In this document: piece by piece, positions 19,531-32,008 of the stretch
Layout: each line of letters starts with the position of its first letter
Position numbering within the stretch: position 1 is the stretch's first letter
Assembly (NCBI GenBank): GCA_036874045.1
Contig: CM072337.1
Coordinates: 3,410,001 to 3,474,000, forward strand
Source: Cymodocea nodosa
Taxonomy: Eukaryota; Streptophyta; Magnoliopsida; Alismatales; Cymodoceaceae
Length of the DNA stretch: 64,000 bases
Direction: 5' to 3'
Program-made: the position numbers and the translations under genes
Notes under the pieces: model-generated
Told to the model about the DNA's origin: nothing
The model's input: the letters and a program-made list of their open reading frames with translations, nothing else
Database searches by the model: none

Positions 19531-22261
19531 ATGCCATATGCTTATGCTCAAAGATTTCTAAAACCTGTAGTTAGTATATGTGAATTCTGCAATTCTGAAG
19601 GTCACGACATTTCTGATTGTTTGAAATTGAGACGTTTGCAGATGGTTAGATCACATGAATAACAAATGAATTATCTTCAATATAATAGATGTTGAGTATT
19701 TTTGTTTTGATGATGTGTGCTGAATGAAAATAATCATATTTACTCAATTACTATTGCTTGTGAAAAGAAATTAAAATCATCAATTAATACAGAAAAAGCT
19801 TACTGATATAAATACTTGTCTGTATTGGATTTGAAGTTAATAACTAGTCGTTTCGTTGCATTAATTTCTCATTTAGCTAAACGTTAAGTTAACGTGTGTT
19901 TTTATTGAAAAACATGATATGTTTTAATGTTATATCTTCTGTATCATGAACAGTGCACGTTTAGACAACTCGTTAAGTTAGAGTTTTGTTTGTATAGAGG
20001 TCACGTGAGAACTCGTTAAGTTAGAGGCTTAAAGGTTAAAATAGGTCACGTGATAACTCGTTAAGTTAGCGAGTAAAAGAAGAGACGAACTCGTTAAGTT
20101 AGTGTTATACACGTGGTGAAATTATAAGTTACGAATGTTGTATTGTATCACGTGAGGTGCACATGTTTAACTCGTTAAGTTAACATAACTAAACGCGTTG
20201 AGTTGCTATATTGAACACTAAGGCAACGCGTTAGGTTAGCGTTATAAACTTAAGTTGTTATTTTTGCACGTGGTAAAATTCTTATTATAAAAACATTTGT
20301 TTATTACTAGTTCGTTGAGTTATCATAAAACAACGGAGATGGTTCATTGAGTTATCATAACACAACAGAGATGGTTCGTTGAATTAGCATAACACCACGG
20401 ACTTAGTTCGTTGAGTTAGCTACAGTACTTGTCACGTGAAATGGCACATGAGGAACTCGTTAAGTTAGAAACGTTAAGTTATATATATACTTGTGTTACT
20501 CGTTTAGTTAACATTAAAGTAACGACTTCTTATTACACTGATGAAAAACTTTTGGACGAGAAAATTTATTTTGCAGGAAATTTTTCAGAGATCCAGGACT
20601 GATGATTAAAGAAAATTTGAAATATAAACGTGGGTTAGAACGTGTGTGTTTCGATGAAGGAAAAAGAAAAGACGTGGAGAAGTGGAAAACTGGTGGTGGT
20701 TAAACGTGAAGGATATGCATGAAATGAAGATACAGTATAAAAGGCATACAATTCTCATTGATCAATTTATCCTTGCACACAAAAAGAAAAATCTTTTTGA
20801 GGATCAAACCATCCTTGCACACCAAAAGAAAAATCTTTTCAGGGATGAAAAACACCTTTTCGGGGAAAATCTCTCAAGTGGAAGAAAGTTCAGTGAAGCA
20901 TAAAAAGGTAAGATTTTCATCACTGAAGATTTGAAGTATCAGAAGGAAGAAAGTTCAGTGAAGCATAAAAAGGTAAGATTTTTGTCACTGTAGATTTGAA
21001 GTATTAGAAGAAAGCAAATTCGATGAAGCATGAAAAGACAAGATATTCGTCACTGAAGAATTGCTGAAGAAGAAAAAGAAGAAGAAGAAAGATCTCAAAC
21101 AAGGAGAAAAGTTTTAAATTCCGCAAATTAGTTGTCTCTGTTTGTAGTTATGAAATTATTTAGATGATACATGGTATCGAAATATAATTGCATCTACAAT
21201 TTCTGAGGAGAATTGAATTGTAGATTGTAATTGAAACCTTGAATAAAAATGATTTTATGAAAACAATGTCTCGACTTGTTTTTGAGTTTTAAAGTTTCAA
21301 TTATATTTCAGAAAATATTAAAAATACACAATTCACCCCCCTCTTGCGTAACCATACGATCCAACAATAGAGCCGAGAATGAGAATCCTATGGTTTACCC
21401 AACTGATGTCAGTATAGAATGTGTAATATGTTGAGAGACACAGAAGTTTAGGATAGGTGTGATAGACTAGAGTGTAGTATAGAGCAAAACATGGACAAAT
21501 TAGAACACTTTATGTGTCAGCAACAAGAAGTCAACCAATTAAACTATAAGGAAGCATATTCAGAACCTAAAATTGATATCATTTATGAAACTGAAAAAAC
21601 CATAATGAAAATTGATCAAAAATTGAATGCAATGAGATTAGATGATCTAGAAAGAAAACTAAAAGCATTGGATGAATATACAATGAAATTACAAGTTATG
21701 CAACAGGACAACACAAATGAAAATTATAATGTTAAAGATTTGCATAATTTGCAAGATATACAGACAAAAGAGAATACCAATGCAATAGAATTTAATGAAT
21801 GTACTTTAAAACTAAAAATAATTGAAGATCATAATCACGAAAATAATATATAAGAACATCATGAGAGTAACGAAAATCTGGAAGATGTATGTATAACACT
21901 AAGATCTGGAACTAATATACCACCAAGAATTCAAAAAGAAAGTAATATAAAGATGGGGAAGAACACAAATCAAAATGATAATGAAAATATAGAAATCAAT
22001 GACGAAAAGTCTGAATCAAAAAATGAGACTAAGAATGATCAAATAAATCAAATGAAAGAAAAAGAATCTTTTAAATTACAATCATTAACACCCTATCCCA
22101 AAAGATTACAACAAACATTTCCTGAAAAACAAGAAAAAATTAGAAAAATTTTTGAAAAAGTACAAGTTAACATTCCTTTGTTAGACTTATTGCAAACAAT
22201 GCCACCTTATGCTAAACTTCTTAAGGATTGGTGTACTAAGAAAGAGAGCGAAAAGTTTTAA
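19531..22261 (+). pseudogene. E2 zinc-knuckle leader, split by a solo LTR
   Basis: ATG at 19531 begins MPYAYAQRF and the knuckle CEFCNSEGHDISDC. The frame is interrupted at 19690-21366 by a solo copia A LTR and resumes at 21372. Longer open pieces (21491-21853 and 21953-22261) keep the Asn/Glu-rich region and the block PEKQEKIRKIFEKV, LLDLLQTMPPYAKLLKDW. Several stops break it. As in E1 there is no capsid domain. The frame ends at the protease deletion near 22300. Confidence 0.75.
19690..21366 (+). mobile_element. Solo copia A LTR with ATAGA target duplication
   Basis: A 1,677 bp LTR from TGTTGAGTATTTTTG to CCAACA, flanked by ATAGA at 19685-19689 and 21367-21371. U3 holds ACTCGTTAAGTTAG at least five times (for example 19969, 20011 and 20056) interleaved with CACGTG, and later GTTGAGTTA units. 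The U5 end is CACCCCCCTCTTGCG. Loss of the internal region by LTR-LTR recombination is the usual origin of a solo LTR. Confidence 0.92.
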
Positions 22262-23862
22262 GGAAAATCTTTTTAGCTGAGCAAAGTAGTTCTAATGGGC
22301 AACATTTAGAATTAAAACATTTACCTCCTGAATTAACCTATACATTTCTAGAAGAAAAATGAACATGTCCAATCATTATTGCTTCAAATTTAAAACAGGA
22401 TCAAATAGCTAAATTAAAAGATGTAGTAAAAATATATAAAGAAGCAATAGGATGGACTATGACTGATATAAAAGGGTTAAGTCCAACTTTACGCTGTCAC
22501 CATATATATTTAGAGGAGAATGCTAAACCTGTTAGAATTCCTGAGAGGAGATTAAATCCAAACCTTAAAGAAGTAGTCAGGAAGGAAATAGTGAAATGGT
22601 TAGATAATGACATAATTTATCTGATTTCTAATAGCTCATGGGTTAGTCCAATCCATGTAGTTCCTAAGAAATCAAGATTAACAGTAATTAGGAATGAAAG
22701 TTAGGACTTGATACCTACTAGAATTTAATCAGGCTGGAGAGTGTGTATAGACTATAGAAAGCAGAATGTTGTAACTAGGAAAGATCATTTTCCCTTACCT
22801 TTTGTAGATCAAATGCTAGAGAAATTAGCAGGGCAAGAATATTTTTGTTTCCTAGACGAGTATTCAGGATATAACCAAGTTCTAGTAGCATTAAAGGATC
22901 AAGAGAAAACAACTTTCACCTGTCCTAATGGAACTTATGCTTTTAAGAGAATGTCATTCGGATTATGTAATGCACCAACCACCTTTCAAAGGTGTATGTA
23001 GGGCATATTCACTGGAATGACTAAAGATTTTCTAGAAATATTTATGGATGATTTTACTATTTATCAAACTTCATATGAAGTGTGTTTAAACAATTTAGAC
23101 CAAGTATTAAAACGTTGTGTGGAAAGAAATCTAGTTCTAAATTGGGAAAAATGTCACTTCATGGTTAATCAAGGAATCGTCTTAGGTCATGTTGTTTCAA
23201 AGAAGGGGTTGGAAGTAGATAAAGCTAAAATAGAAGTAATTTCTAATCTATCAGAACCTAAATCAGTAAAAGATATTAGATCATTTCTAGGGCATGTTGG
23301 ATTTTATAGAAGATTTATTAAAGATTTTACCAAAATAGCTAGACCTTTGACTAATCTATTAAAAGATGTCCCATTCAACTTTGATAAAAATTGCAAAGAA
23401 GCATTTTTCAAGCTTAAAACTAGCTTAATTTCAACTCCTATAATTCAAGCATCTAATTGGAGCCATCCATTTGAATTAATGTGCGATGCATTTGATTTTG
23501 CTGTAAAAGCAGTGTTGAGACAAAAGATATAAAAATCTCCTAGAGTGATTCATTATGCAAGCAAAACCTTAAATGATGCTCAAGTTAATTACACAACTAC
23601 TGAAAAAGAGCTATTAGCTGTTGTGTTTGCCTTAGAGAAGTTTAGATCATATCTGATTGGAGCTAAAGTAATAGTATACACAGATCATTTAGCTTTAAAA
23701 TACTTAATTGCAAAGAAAGAGACTAAACCTAGATTGATCCGATGGATATTATTATTACAAGAATTTGATCTAGAAATTAAAGATAAAAAAGGTTGTGAGA
23801 ATGTAGTAGCAAATCATTTATCAAGATTACAAATAGAAAAATCAAATATTGAAATTAAGGAT
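22262..23862 (+). pseudogene. pol: E2 reverse transcriptase and RNase H, protease deleted
   Basis: After AGCAAAGTAGTTC the sequence jumps to ATGGGCAACATTTAG; in E1 these are about 665 bp apart and bracket the protease, so protease is missing. RT follows with CIDYRKQN, FKRMSFGLCNAP, FMDDF (near 23045) and LNWEKCHFM. RNase H has MCDAFDFAVKAVL (the usual DAS is changed to DAF), TTEKELLAV and [10 protein letters not shown]. In-frame stops lie near 22703, 22999 and 23530. The Trp codon that is TAG in E1 and E3 is TGG here (near 23742). It is cut by the solo LTR at 23863. Confidence 0.88.
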
Positions 23863-25450
23863 TGTAAGATCGTATGGCTACACAAGAGAGGGGTGAATTG
23901 TGTTTTTCAATATTTTCGAATATAATTGAAACTTTAAAACTCAAAAACAAGTCAAGACATTGTTTTCATAAAATCATTTTTATTCAAGGTTTCAATTACA
24001 ATATACAATTCAATTCTCCTCAGAAATTGTAGATGCAATTATATCTCGATACCATGTATCATTTAAACAATTTCATAACTATAAACAGAGAAAACTAATT
24101 TGCAGAATTTCAAACATTTCTCCCTGTTTGAGATCTTTCTTCTTCTTCTTCTTTCTTCTTCAACAATTCTTCAATGACGAATATCTTGTCTTTTTATGCT
24201 TCACTGAATTTGCTTTCTTCTGATACTTCAAATCTTTAGTGACGTAAATCTTGCCTTTTTATTCTTCACTAAATTTTCTTCCACTTGAGAGATTTTCCCT
24301 GAAGAGGTGTTTTTGATCCCTAAAAAGATGTTTCATTTTGTGTGCAGGGATAGTTTGATCCTTGAAAAAATTTTTCGTTTTATGTGCAAGGATAGTTTGA
24401 TCAACGAGAATTCTATGCTTTTTATAATGTATCTTCATTTCATGCATATCCTCCACGTTTAATCACTACTAGTTTTCCACTTCTCCACGTCTTTTCTTTT
24501 TCCTTCATCGAAATACACACGTTCTAACTCACGTTTACATTTCGAATTTTCTTTAATCATCAGTCTTGGATCTCTAAAAAATTTCCTGCAAAATAAACTT
24601 TCTCGTCCAAAAATTTTTCATCAAGTGTAATAAGAAGTCGTTACTTTAATGTTAACTAAATGAGTAACACAAGTATATATATAACTTAACGTTTCTAACT
24701 TAACGAGTTCCTCATGTGCCAACTCACGTGACAAGTACTATAGCTAACTCAACGAACTATCTCTATGGTGTTACGATAACTCAACGAACCATCTCCGTTG
24801 TGTTACGATAACCCAACGAACCAGTAATATACAAATGTTTTTATAATAAGAATTTTACCACTTGCAAAAATAACAACTTAAGTTTATAACGCTAACCTAA
24901 CGCGTTGCCTTAGTGTTCAATATAGCAACTCAACACGTTTAGTTATGTTAACTTAACGAGTTAAACATGTGCACCTCAAGTGATACAATATAACATTCGT
25001 AACTTATAATTTCACCACGTGTATAACACTGACTTAACGAGTTTGTCTCTTCTTTTACTCACTAACTTAACGAGTTCTCATGTGACCTATTTTAACCTTT
25101 AAGCCTCTAACTTAACGAGTTCTCACGTGAACTCTATACAAATAAAACTATAACTTAACGAGTTATCTTAACGTACATTGTACATGATACAGAAACTATA
25201 ACTTTAAAACATATCATGCTTTTCAATAAAAACACATGTTAACTTAATGTTTAGTTAAATGAGAAATTAATGCAACAAAATAACTAGTTATTAACTTAGT
25301 ATAATTTCAAATCCAATACAGACAAGTATTTATATCAGTAAACTTTTTCTGTATTAATTGATGATTTTAATTTCTTTTCACAAGCAATAGTAACTAAGCA
25401 AATATGATTATTTTCATTTAGCACACACCATCAAAACAAAATACTCAACA
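23863..25450 (-). mobile_element. Solo copia A LTR, minus strand, imperfect target duplication
   Basis: A 1,588 bp LTR in reverse, TGTAAGATCGTATGGC to AATACTCAACA. Flanks are AGGAT (23858-23862) and AAGAT (25451-25455), a 5 bp duplication with one change. Removing it rejoins the RNase H/integrase boundary as seen in E1. Confidence 0.9.
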
Positions 25451-25455
25451 AAGAT

Positions 25456-26798
25456 AATTTTCCTGATGAACAGTTAATGACCATCAACACAATGCCTTGG
25501 TATGCAGACATAGTTAATTACTTAGTTACTGGTTTAACACCTAAGGATTGGAATAGACAGGATAAGTAATTGTTTTTCTCAAGAGTAAAACATTACTATT
25601 GGGAAGACCCATACTTATTTAAGAAATGTCCTGATCTGGTTTTAAGGAGGTGTGTTCCAGAAATTGAATATCAGAGCATATTATCTTTCTGTCATGACCA
25701 AGCGGGTAGAGGGCATTTTGGTTTGAGGAAAAGTGCTGCAAAAATTCTACAATGTGGATTTTATTGGCCAACACTAATCAAAGATGCTCATAAATATTGC
25801 TTAAGTTGTTTAAGATGTCAACAAATAGGAAGAATATCAAAGAGGAATATGATGCCTCTTAATCCTATTGTTGAGGTTGAAATCTTTGATGTATGGGGAA
25901 TAGATTTTATGGGTCCATTTCCTATGTCTAACCAATTTAATTTATATTGTTGGGGGTGGATTATGTATCTAAATGGATAGAAGCTATTCCTACAAAAACT
26001 AATGACAACAAAGTGGTAATACATTTTATAAGAACCAATATAATTGCTAGATTTGGAATACCTAAAGCTATTATCAATGATAGAGGAACTCATTTCTATA
26101 ATAGAAGTTTTGAAGCCTTAATGAAGAAATGTGGAGTGAACCACAAAATTGCAACATCATATCATCTGAAAATAGGTAGACAAGTAGAAAGTGCCAACAA
26201 ACAAATTAAGTTAATCTTAGAAAAAGTAGTAAATCCTACTAGAACAGATTAGGCTAATAGATTGATAGATGCACTTTGAGCTTATAGAACTGCTTATAAG
26301 ACAAGCTTAGGTATATTACCTTTAAGGCTAGTATATGGAAAAAGTTGTCATTTACCAGCTAAAATTGAACATAAAGCTTATTGGGCATTAAAATCTCTGA
26401 ACACTAATTTAAATCAAGCTGTTGAAAATGGGAAATTACAATTGATTGAATTAAAAGAATTTAGGAATGAAGTTGATTCAAAAACTGTAAGAGAAAAAGA
26501 GAAAATGAAGTTTTAGCATGATAAGAAAATTATTCCAAAAACCTTTAAAATAGGACAAGAAATATATCTTTATATGACTAGACTCCATAACCATCCAGGA
26601 AAATTAAGATCTAAATGGGTAGGACCTTACATAGTTCGAAATATTTATCTCTATGGAGTTATTGAGATTGAAAAACCTAAAAATCAGAATATATTTAAAG
26701 TAAATAGACAAAGACTTAGACCTATTTTGAAGATACCAAAAAGTTCTTTTGGAATTGTAGAAGAAGTAAGAGTAGAGGACTACTCAAGCTTTACTTAG
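25456..26798 (+). pseudogene. pol: E2 integrase
   Basis: Contains the H2C2 finger ([21 protein letters not shown]), core residues D (GIDFMGPF), D (NDRGTHF) and E (RQVESANKQ), and the C-terminal GPY module (KLRSKWVGPYIV), ending at the TAG at 26796-26798. A one-base frameshift lies near 25945, and stops lie near 25567, 26250 and 26278. The second catalytic Asp is preceded by Asn instead of Ser. The last 74 codons are open. Confidence 0.88.
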
Positions 26799-27463
26799 TA
26801 AGAAAGTTCTAAGTATATAACTTGAAAAAAAAAAAAAACTTATTTAAAAAATTATTATGATTCAATCAGTAGGATCCATCGGTCTAACCGAAACATAAAA
26901 ACATAAAAAAATTCTATATATTATTTAGTAAAAACATCGATTTTACCGAAGCATAGTATCGGTTCAACCAGTAGAAAAAATGAAGAAAGAAAGAAAATAT
27001 TTAATTTCGGTTCAACCGAGGAACATAACGGTTTGACCAAAGAATTTTTAAAATATGGAAAAAGTAAGAGCAGTTAGACCGGAAATTCTTCGGTCTTGAC
27101 CGAAGAAAAATTATTATCTTAAGTATTTTTATTAGATATAACTTTACGGGAAGTCCGTTAAGTTACGCTTAACTCAACGAACTTACTCCGTTAAGTCTAG
27201 GATTAGTTAATGAACTTACCCTGTTGAGTTAACTATAACTCAACGGAGTACTGTAGTTAAGTCCACGAACTAAGTTCGTGGAGTTAACCGTAATTCCACG
27301 GATGAGAAGTGAGAGTTTTGTATGGGAAATGGCCCGATTACCCACTTAAACTTAGGGCTTATTTATACTTAAACTTAGGATTTGGGGGCATTATCCGTAG
27401 AATCATTTAGAACTTAGAACAGTAGAGATCAGAGCGACTTTGTTCCGTTGCATAACTCCACGA
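26799..27463 (+). promoter_or_regulatory. E2 spacer: CGGTT palindromes, then GTTGAGTTA palindromes and TATA box
   Basis: From 26863 to 27110 lie at least five units such as CGGTCTAACCG, CGGTTCAACCG and CGGTCTTGACCG. From 27135 to 27300 come inverted repeats of GTTGAGTTA/TAACTCAAC and GTGGAGTTA types. GGGCTTATTTATACTTA (27351-27367) is a good TATA box, about 100 bases before the ATG at 27464. This is the clearest copy of the candidate internal promoter. Confidence 0.55.
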
Positions 27464-29705
27464 TGAGGAAGATGACACTTGAGTTCTGGGAAAAGGCAGT
27501 AGACACTTCAGAATTTCTTAAAGACTCGAAGGAATGGCACACGAGGTAGAAAATCAGGAATACGACAAGTGAAAAAGAACTACAAAAGGTAGAATCTGAA
27601 CTTTTCAACTAGAGAAGAGTTTTAGTAGATTTGGGTATACAAATACCTCAAATAATAGAAACAAGAATAAAGGTTGCTATGGAAATTGTTGTAAGCAAAG
27701 AGAGAAAAATCAGGCCAAACAACAAAGTTGCCCTAGAATTAATCCAATGTAAGTCCCAACTCTAGTTCAAAAGACGAATAGGTAGACCAGCTCAATGGGC
27801 GATCTAGGAGCAAGAAAGGAAAGAAAATGAAGAAGAGGTAACTAAAGAACAAGAGGAGCCGACTACTGAAAGACCTGTTCTTGAGGAACAACAGCCAGGA
27901 CCTTCAAATCCACCTCCTAAACCATTAGAAAGGGTGGTAATTATGGGGCCTTCAAACGAAGAAGAATTAAGAGAATTTGAAGAACTGGTTCAAGTTGGGA
28001 AAAACCAAGGAGAATTAGAAGATTTGGTAGTGGCTAAAGCACACCTAGTGTTCAATGCACTTTACAAAAAGAGGGCTGCAGAAAAGTTGAAAGCCCAATA
28101 TAAAATCAAAGTAGAACAACATCAAGAAGCTACTGCCAAACCTGCTGCAAAAGGAGATGAAGCTGGTCCTTCGAGACTAGTAATTATTGAAATAGTTAAA
28201 CAGGAAGAGCCAGTATCTGTGGCTCAAAGGCGTGCAGAGCCTATTTTTGTGGATTTAATTTCAAACGAGGAAGAGGAAGATCAGACACAATTAATTAAAA
28301 AAAGGAAAGGAAAAGAGATAGTGTCTAAATATCAAGAGGAGATTAAATCTGAAAGACAAATGTCAATAGGGCTTGTAGAGCCCATTTTTGTAAACCTGCT
28401 ATCCGATTCTGAGGAGGAGCAGGAGCAACAGCAAAAGCAAAGAGAAGAAGAAAAATAGGCTGAAACTAGTCTACAACCTGTACAAATAGAAGAAACAGAA
28501 ATTAGGGTAGAAACTGATTTGCCCTGAACTCCATCCCAATCTGCCACAAAATTAGAAAAAATAGTGACAATGCAGATTGGTAGTCAAGAAGAAGAAGAAG
28601 AAAAAAAAATGAACAAGAAGTTGAACAAGTATATATGGAAAGAGAGGACTCAACAAATTCCATTGAAGAGCAAGAAAATCTTCAGTAATTTATGGAAAGA
28701 ATTCAAGACAGAGTAGAGAGTTTTGCCAGCTCACCACCATAGACAAAAGTAGAAGCAAAAATGCCAGAATTTGTGGAGCATTTTCAGCAAGTACAAGTTT
28801 AGCATTTGGAAGAGGAAGTTCAAGAACAAACCCCTCAGGAGCAACAAATGCATATTCCTGATCCTTCTGAAGCAACAATTTTAAATGAAGTACATTTTCG
28901 AAGTCAAGAAGCTTATGACAAATACCAAGAGATTTGGGGTTATACTATCATTTACAGTAGACCAGTAAATTGGGACAGAATGCAAGAAATCAAAGAATTA
29001 TTTGAATTCCAAGGTCTACTGAAGTTTATTTCTCAAGAAAGAGGGCATGCAGTATATGAGAATCTAGTGTCCTGCTTCTATGAAAACTTATGAGAAGAAG
29101 GAGGATTAATTTCCAACGTGGAGGAAGTTGATGTACAAATAACACTAGAGCTTCTCCACAACATTTTAGGATTGAAAAATGAAGGGAAAGAAATTTTGGG
29201 AAGCACAACTATCGTTGAGTGGACAAAAGAGGTAATCAAGGATTGTTTAGCTATTAATCCTGGTGTATCGTTATTAAATAGACTAAAGTAGTTAAATGGT
29301 ACAACACACATGATAGCAAATATTCTAATTAAGAATGTCTACCAACGACAAGGCCATGATATAGAACTAAGTCAATTTGTCAAGTGGGCCACATATGCAG
29401 TTGTAAATAGAATTCAAATAAATTGGTCTGTAGTTTTTATCTCCAAGCTGAGAATAGTGAAGAAGAAAATGTTTTATGGAGATCTGATTCCACTACTGAT
29501 GGTGGATTGTATCGATTTCACTAAATGGGCATCCAAAAGGATCAGATAAAGAACCATTTCAATGAAAGAGTACAGAAATTATGTAGCTGTAGAGATTGCT
29601 GAACCTTCTAGAGGAATTACAAGAGCTGTAGAAAGGATTAACCAATTAGAGCAACAAGTAGAAAAACTCCAAAAGGAAGTAGATGAACTTAGGAGAAGAG
29701 ACTAA
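27464..29705 (+). pseudogene. E2 PF20167-like ORF
   Basis: Begins MRKMTLEFWEKAVDTSEF and ends ERINQLEQQVEKLQKEVDEL, stop at 29703-29705. A 174-codon open block (27934-28458) is Glu-rich (VAKAHLVFNALYKKRA, EAGPSRLVII, VNLLSDSEEEQE). The conserved C-terminal part has RSQEAYDKYQEIWGY, YSRPVNWDRMQEIKELFEF, LLHNILGLKNEG, NRIQINWSVVFISKL and FYGDLIPLLMVDCIDFTKW, in the order expected for the PF20167 plant-transposon domain. Stops include 29091-29093 and 29547-29549. Role unknown; it occupies the place of the env-like ORF in Athila elements. Confidence 0.75.
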
Positions 29706-30149
29706 ATTGTATTGTTCATCTACTTGTATATTTTTGTATGAAAAATATCTGATTAAGTTGTAATGTAAATTTTTCATATTAATGAATATATGTTTTTCAG
29801 ATATATTTTTCATTCGTGTTTGAGAATGATGAAATGGATGAGCTATATTGAATATTCTATAATTTGTGGAACATTATGCAAGATTGTTTAAAAGATTTAC
29901 AATTTGCTAAATGGTAGGATTAAATGAAAGATAATTGATTAATGCTTGAAAATATCTACATGCTGCAAAGTAAAATATAAATTTTGCATAACATGAAATG
30001 AACTGCAAGTTAAAATTTTATATAATGTTCAGATTTAAATGAGTTTTAATTAGAATGCTGCATTAATGACATGTATTTAACTTTATTTAAGTTGGAAAAA
30101 TGCAAGAGAGTAGAAAAGTATTTACGAGGAGTAAACTTAAAGGTTGCTA
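29706..30149 (+). other. E2 noncoding stretch after the PF20167-like ORF
   Basis: AT-rich, without ORFs. It matches the tails of E1 (1663-2051) and E3 (36840-37235). I see no other feature in it. Confidence 0.6.
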
Positions 30150-30680
30150 AATGTTAACTCAACGAAGTAAGTCCATTGAGTTAACCTTAACTCCACGAGG
30201 TCAGTAATATAATATAAGGTCACTCCGTTGAGTTATCTGTAACTCAACGAAGTTAGTCCGTGGAGTTAGCAGTAGTAACCGAAGCTATTCCGTTGAGTTA
30301 TCTGTAACTCAACGAGGTTAGTTCGTGGATTAAGCTAAACGGTTATTCTTTTAGCCACAAATGAAACTTCATGGGTTTAGCGGTTACTGAAATTTGAAAT
30401 TAGAAGTGGCACACATACCCATAAAAATAGGAACCACACTACACGTCACAAGACACGTTCTTGCAACGAGATTTATTTCCTTTATAGGCGTGCATTATAA
30501 ATATAAAATAGAATATTATTTACTAGTTACCAGCACTTTTGAGAGAAAAGAAAATTCGTTGGAGAACTGGAAGGAGAAGCAGTTGATTCAACTTCATCTG
30601 TCAACAACTATTTACTGAATAGAAAGCTTTGAACTAGTATGTAATTAATCTTCTACTGTTTTACTATATGTTAAGAGTTT
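30150..30680 (+). promoter_or_regulatory. E2 spacer with palindromes and TATA box before gag
   Basis: About six inverted GTTGAGTTA/TAACTCAAC or GTGGAGTTA units occupy 30155-30345. TTATAAATAT (30495-30504) is a TATA candidate, about 185 bases before the gag ATG. The 5' leader then has CTAGTATGTAATTAATC; E3 and E4 read GGTATGTAATTAATC, a possible splice donor. E4 has lost most of this spacer. Confidence 0.5.
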
Positions 30681-32008
30681 ATGAGCACATGGACTCGTTC
30701 TCCTAGCACTAAACGATTAGTAAGAACACCTACCTAGGAGTATTCAACACAGAATTGGACTTTAACGAAATCCTTAGGGGTGTAGCAAACCTTTCTTAAA
30801 AAGAGAACGAAGATATGGCTGCTCTAGTAGAAAAACCGTTAGAGAAAATTCTATATCCTGAATTAGTTGATGAACCTTCATGTATTCGATTGCCAAACTT
30901 TGAGGGAGATAGGTTTGAAATGAAATCTAATTATAATAGTCAATTGCCACATTTTCATGGATTAGAAAGAGAGGATGCCTATTACTTCCTTAGAGAATTT
31001 AACGAAGTTTGTCAAATGATGAAAATGCTGAATATGAGTATAGATGCTATTAAACTTAGATATATCTCTTTTGCTTTAAAAGACACAGCTAAGATATGGT
31101 TATATACTCTATCGCCTAATTCAATTTCTACATGGACTGAATTTTGCTCTATTTTTCTAGAAAAATAGTATCCAACACATCAAATAATTAAAAAGAAAAA
31201 GGAAATATTAATGTGTAGCTAAAAATAGGGAGAATCATTCTGGAAATATTTTGAAAAATTTATAGATTTACTGACTCAATGTCCGCATCATGCAATGAGT
31301 AAAGCACAATTAATAAATATAATTTATGAAGGCATAGATGTTTCAACAAAATCTTTATTAGAATCTACTTGTCAGAATGGATTTGTAAAATTGTGTAGTG
31401 AAGAAGCATGGGCATACTTAGAAAATTTTGCAAAAAAAACTACATAGTGGGAGAACTCAGCTGAAGCTATTGCAGATAAAAGAATATTGCCAAGGGAAAT
31501 GCATGAAATAGATTCAAGCACTATGCTGGAAGTGAAATTAACTGAATTAACAAAGAAAATAGAAGAGTTATCATTAAATCAAAAACTAGCAGAAAAGAAT
31601 GCAGACATTAATGATCTAGATATTATTTATGCTAGAAACCAGAAAGATTACTTTGGAAATTCATATAACCCTAATTGGAGAAATCACCCGAATTTATCTT
31701 GGAGAAACAATAATTTCCATGGAGGAGAAAATATAAATGACAAGAATATAAGTTATGAAGCATTAATTGAACAAGGATCTAGAATAGAGAAATTAGAAAA
31801 GATAATTCAACAATTAAACAATCATCTAGATTTTGTATTTGGAAATGCTGCAATTCAAAATCAAAATATCAATAGAAATATACCCCCTAGACAAAAAGAA
31901 TCAATAGAAGTTAGACCTACTGGAGAATTACCAATGCAAGTAGTACCTAATCCTATTAACAGAACTATTAATGAAATTGATACCTCCTCTAGGAGGGTAG
32001 CTAAATGA
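30681..32008 (+). pseudogene. gag: E2 gag capsid ORF located downstream of pol
   Basis: Athila-type Gag from ATG 30681 (MSTWTRS) to TGA 32006-32008. Landmarks are CIRLPNFEGDRFE, LPHFHGLEREDAYYFLREF, IDAIKLRYISFALKD, AKIWLYTLSPNSISTWTEF, YWKYFEKF-like text, LTQCPHHAM, EEAWAYLENFA and NPNWRNHPNLSWRNN. These match the order of the capsid and C-terminal region of Athila/Tat Gag. The zinc knuckle expected before NPNWRNHP is absent here and found instead in the leader at 19531. One frameshift in the N-terminal region and stops near 31168, 31216 and 31446 break it. Normally this ORF precedes protease; here it follows integrase and the PF20167-like ORF. Confidence 0.88.

Noticed and set aside
19960..20500. 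Repeated 14-mers read as a CRISPR-like or satellite array
   Set aside because: Spacing is irregular, copies are few, and they lie inside an LTR of a plant copia element.
30640..30680. Short intron between GTATGT and the gag ATG
   Set aside because: The distance to the nearest AG is about 50 bases, shorter than usual plant introns. Only the donor-like site was kept as a remark.
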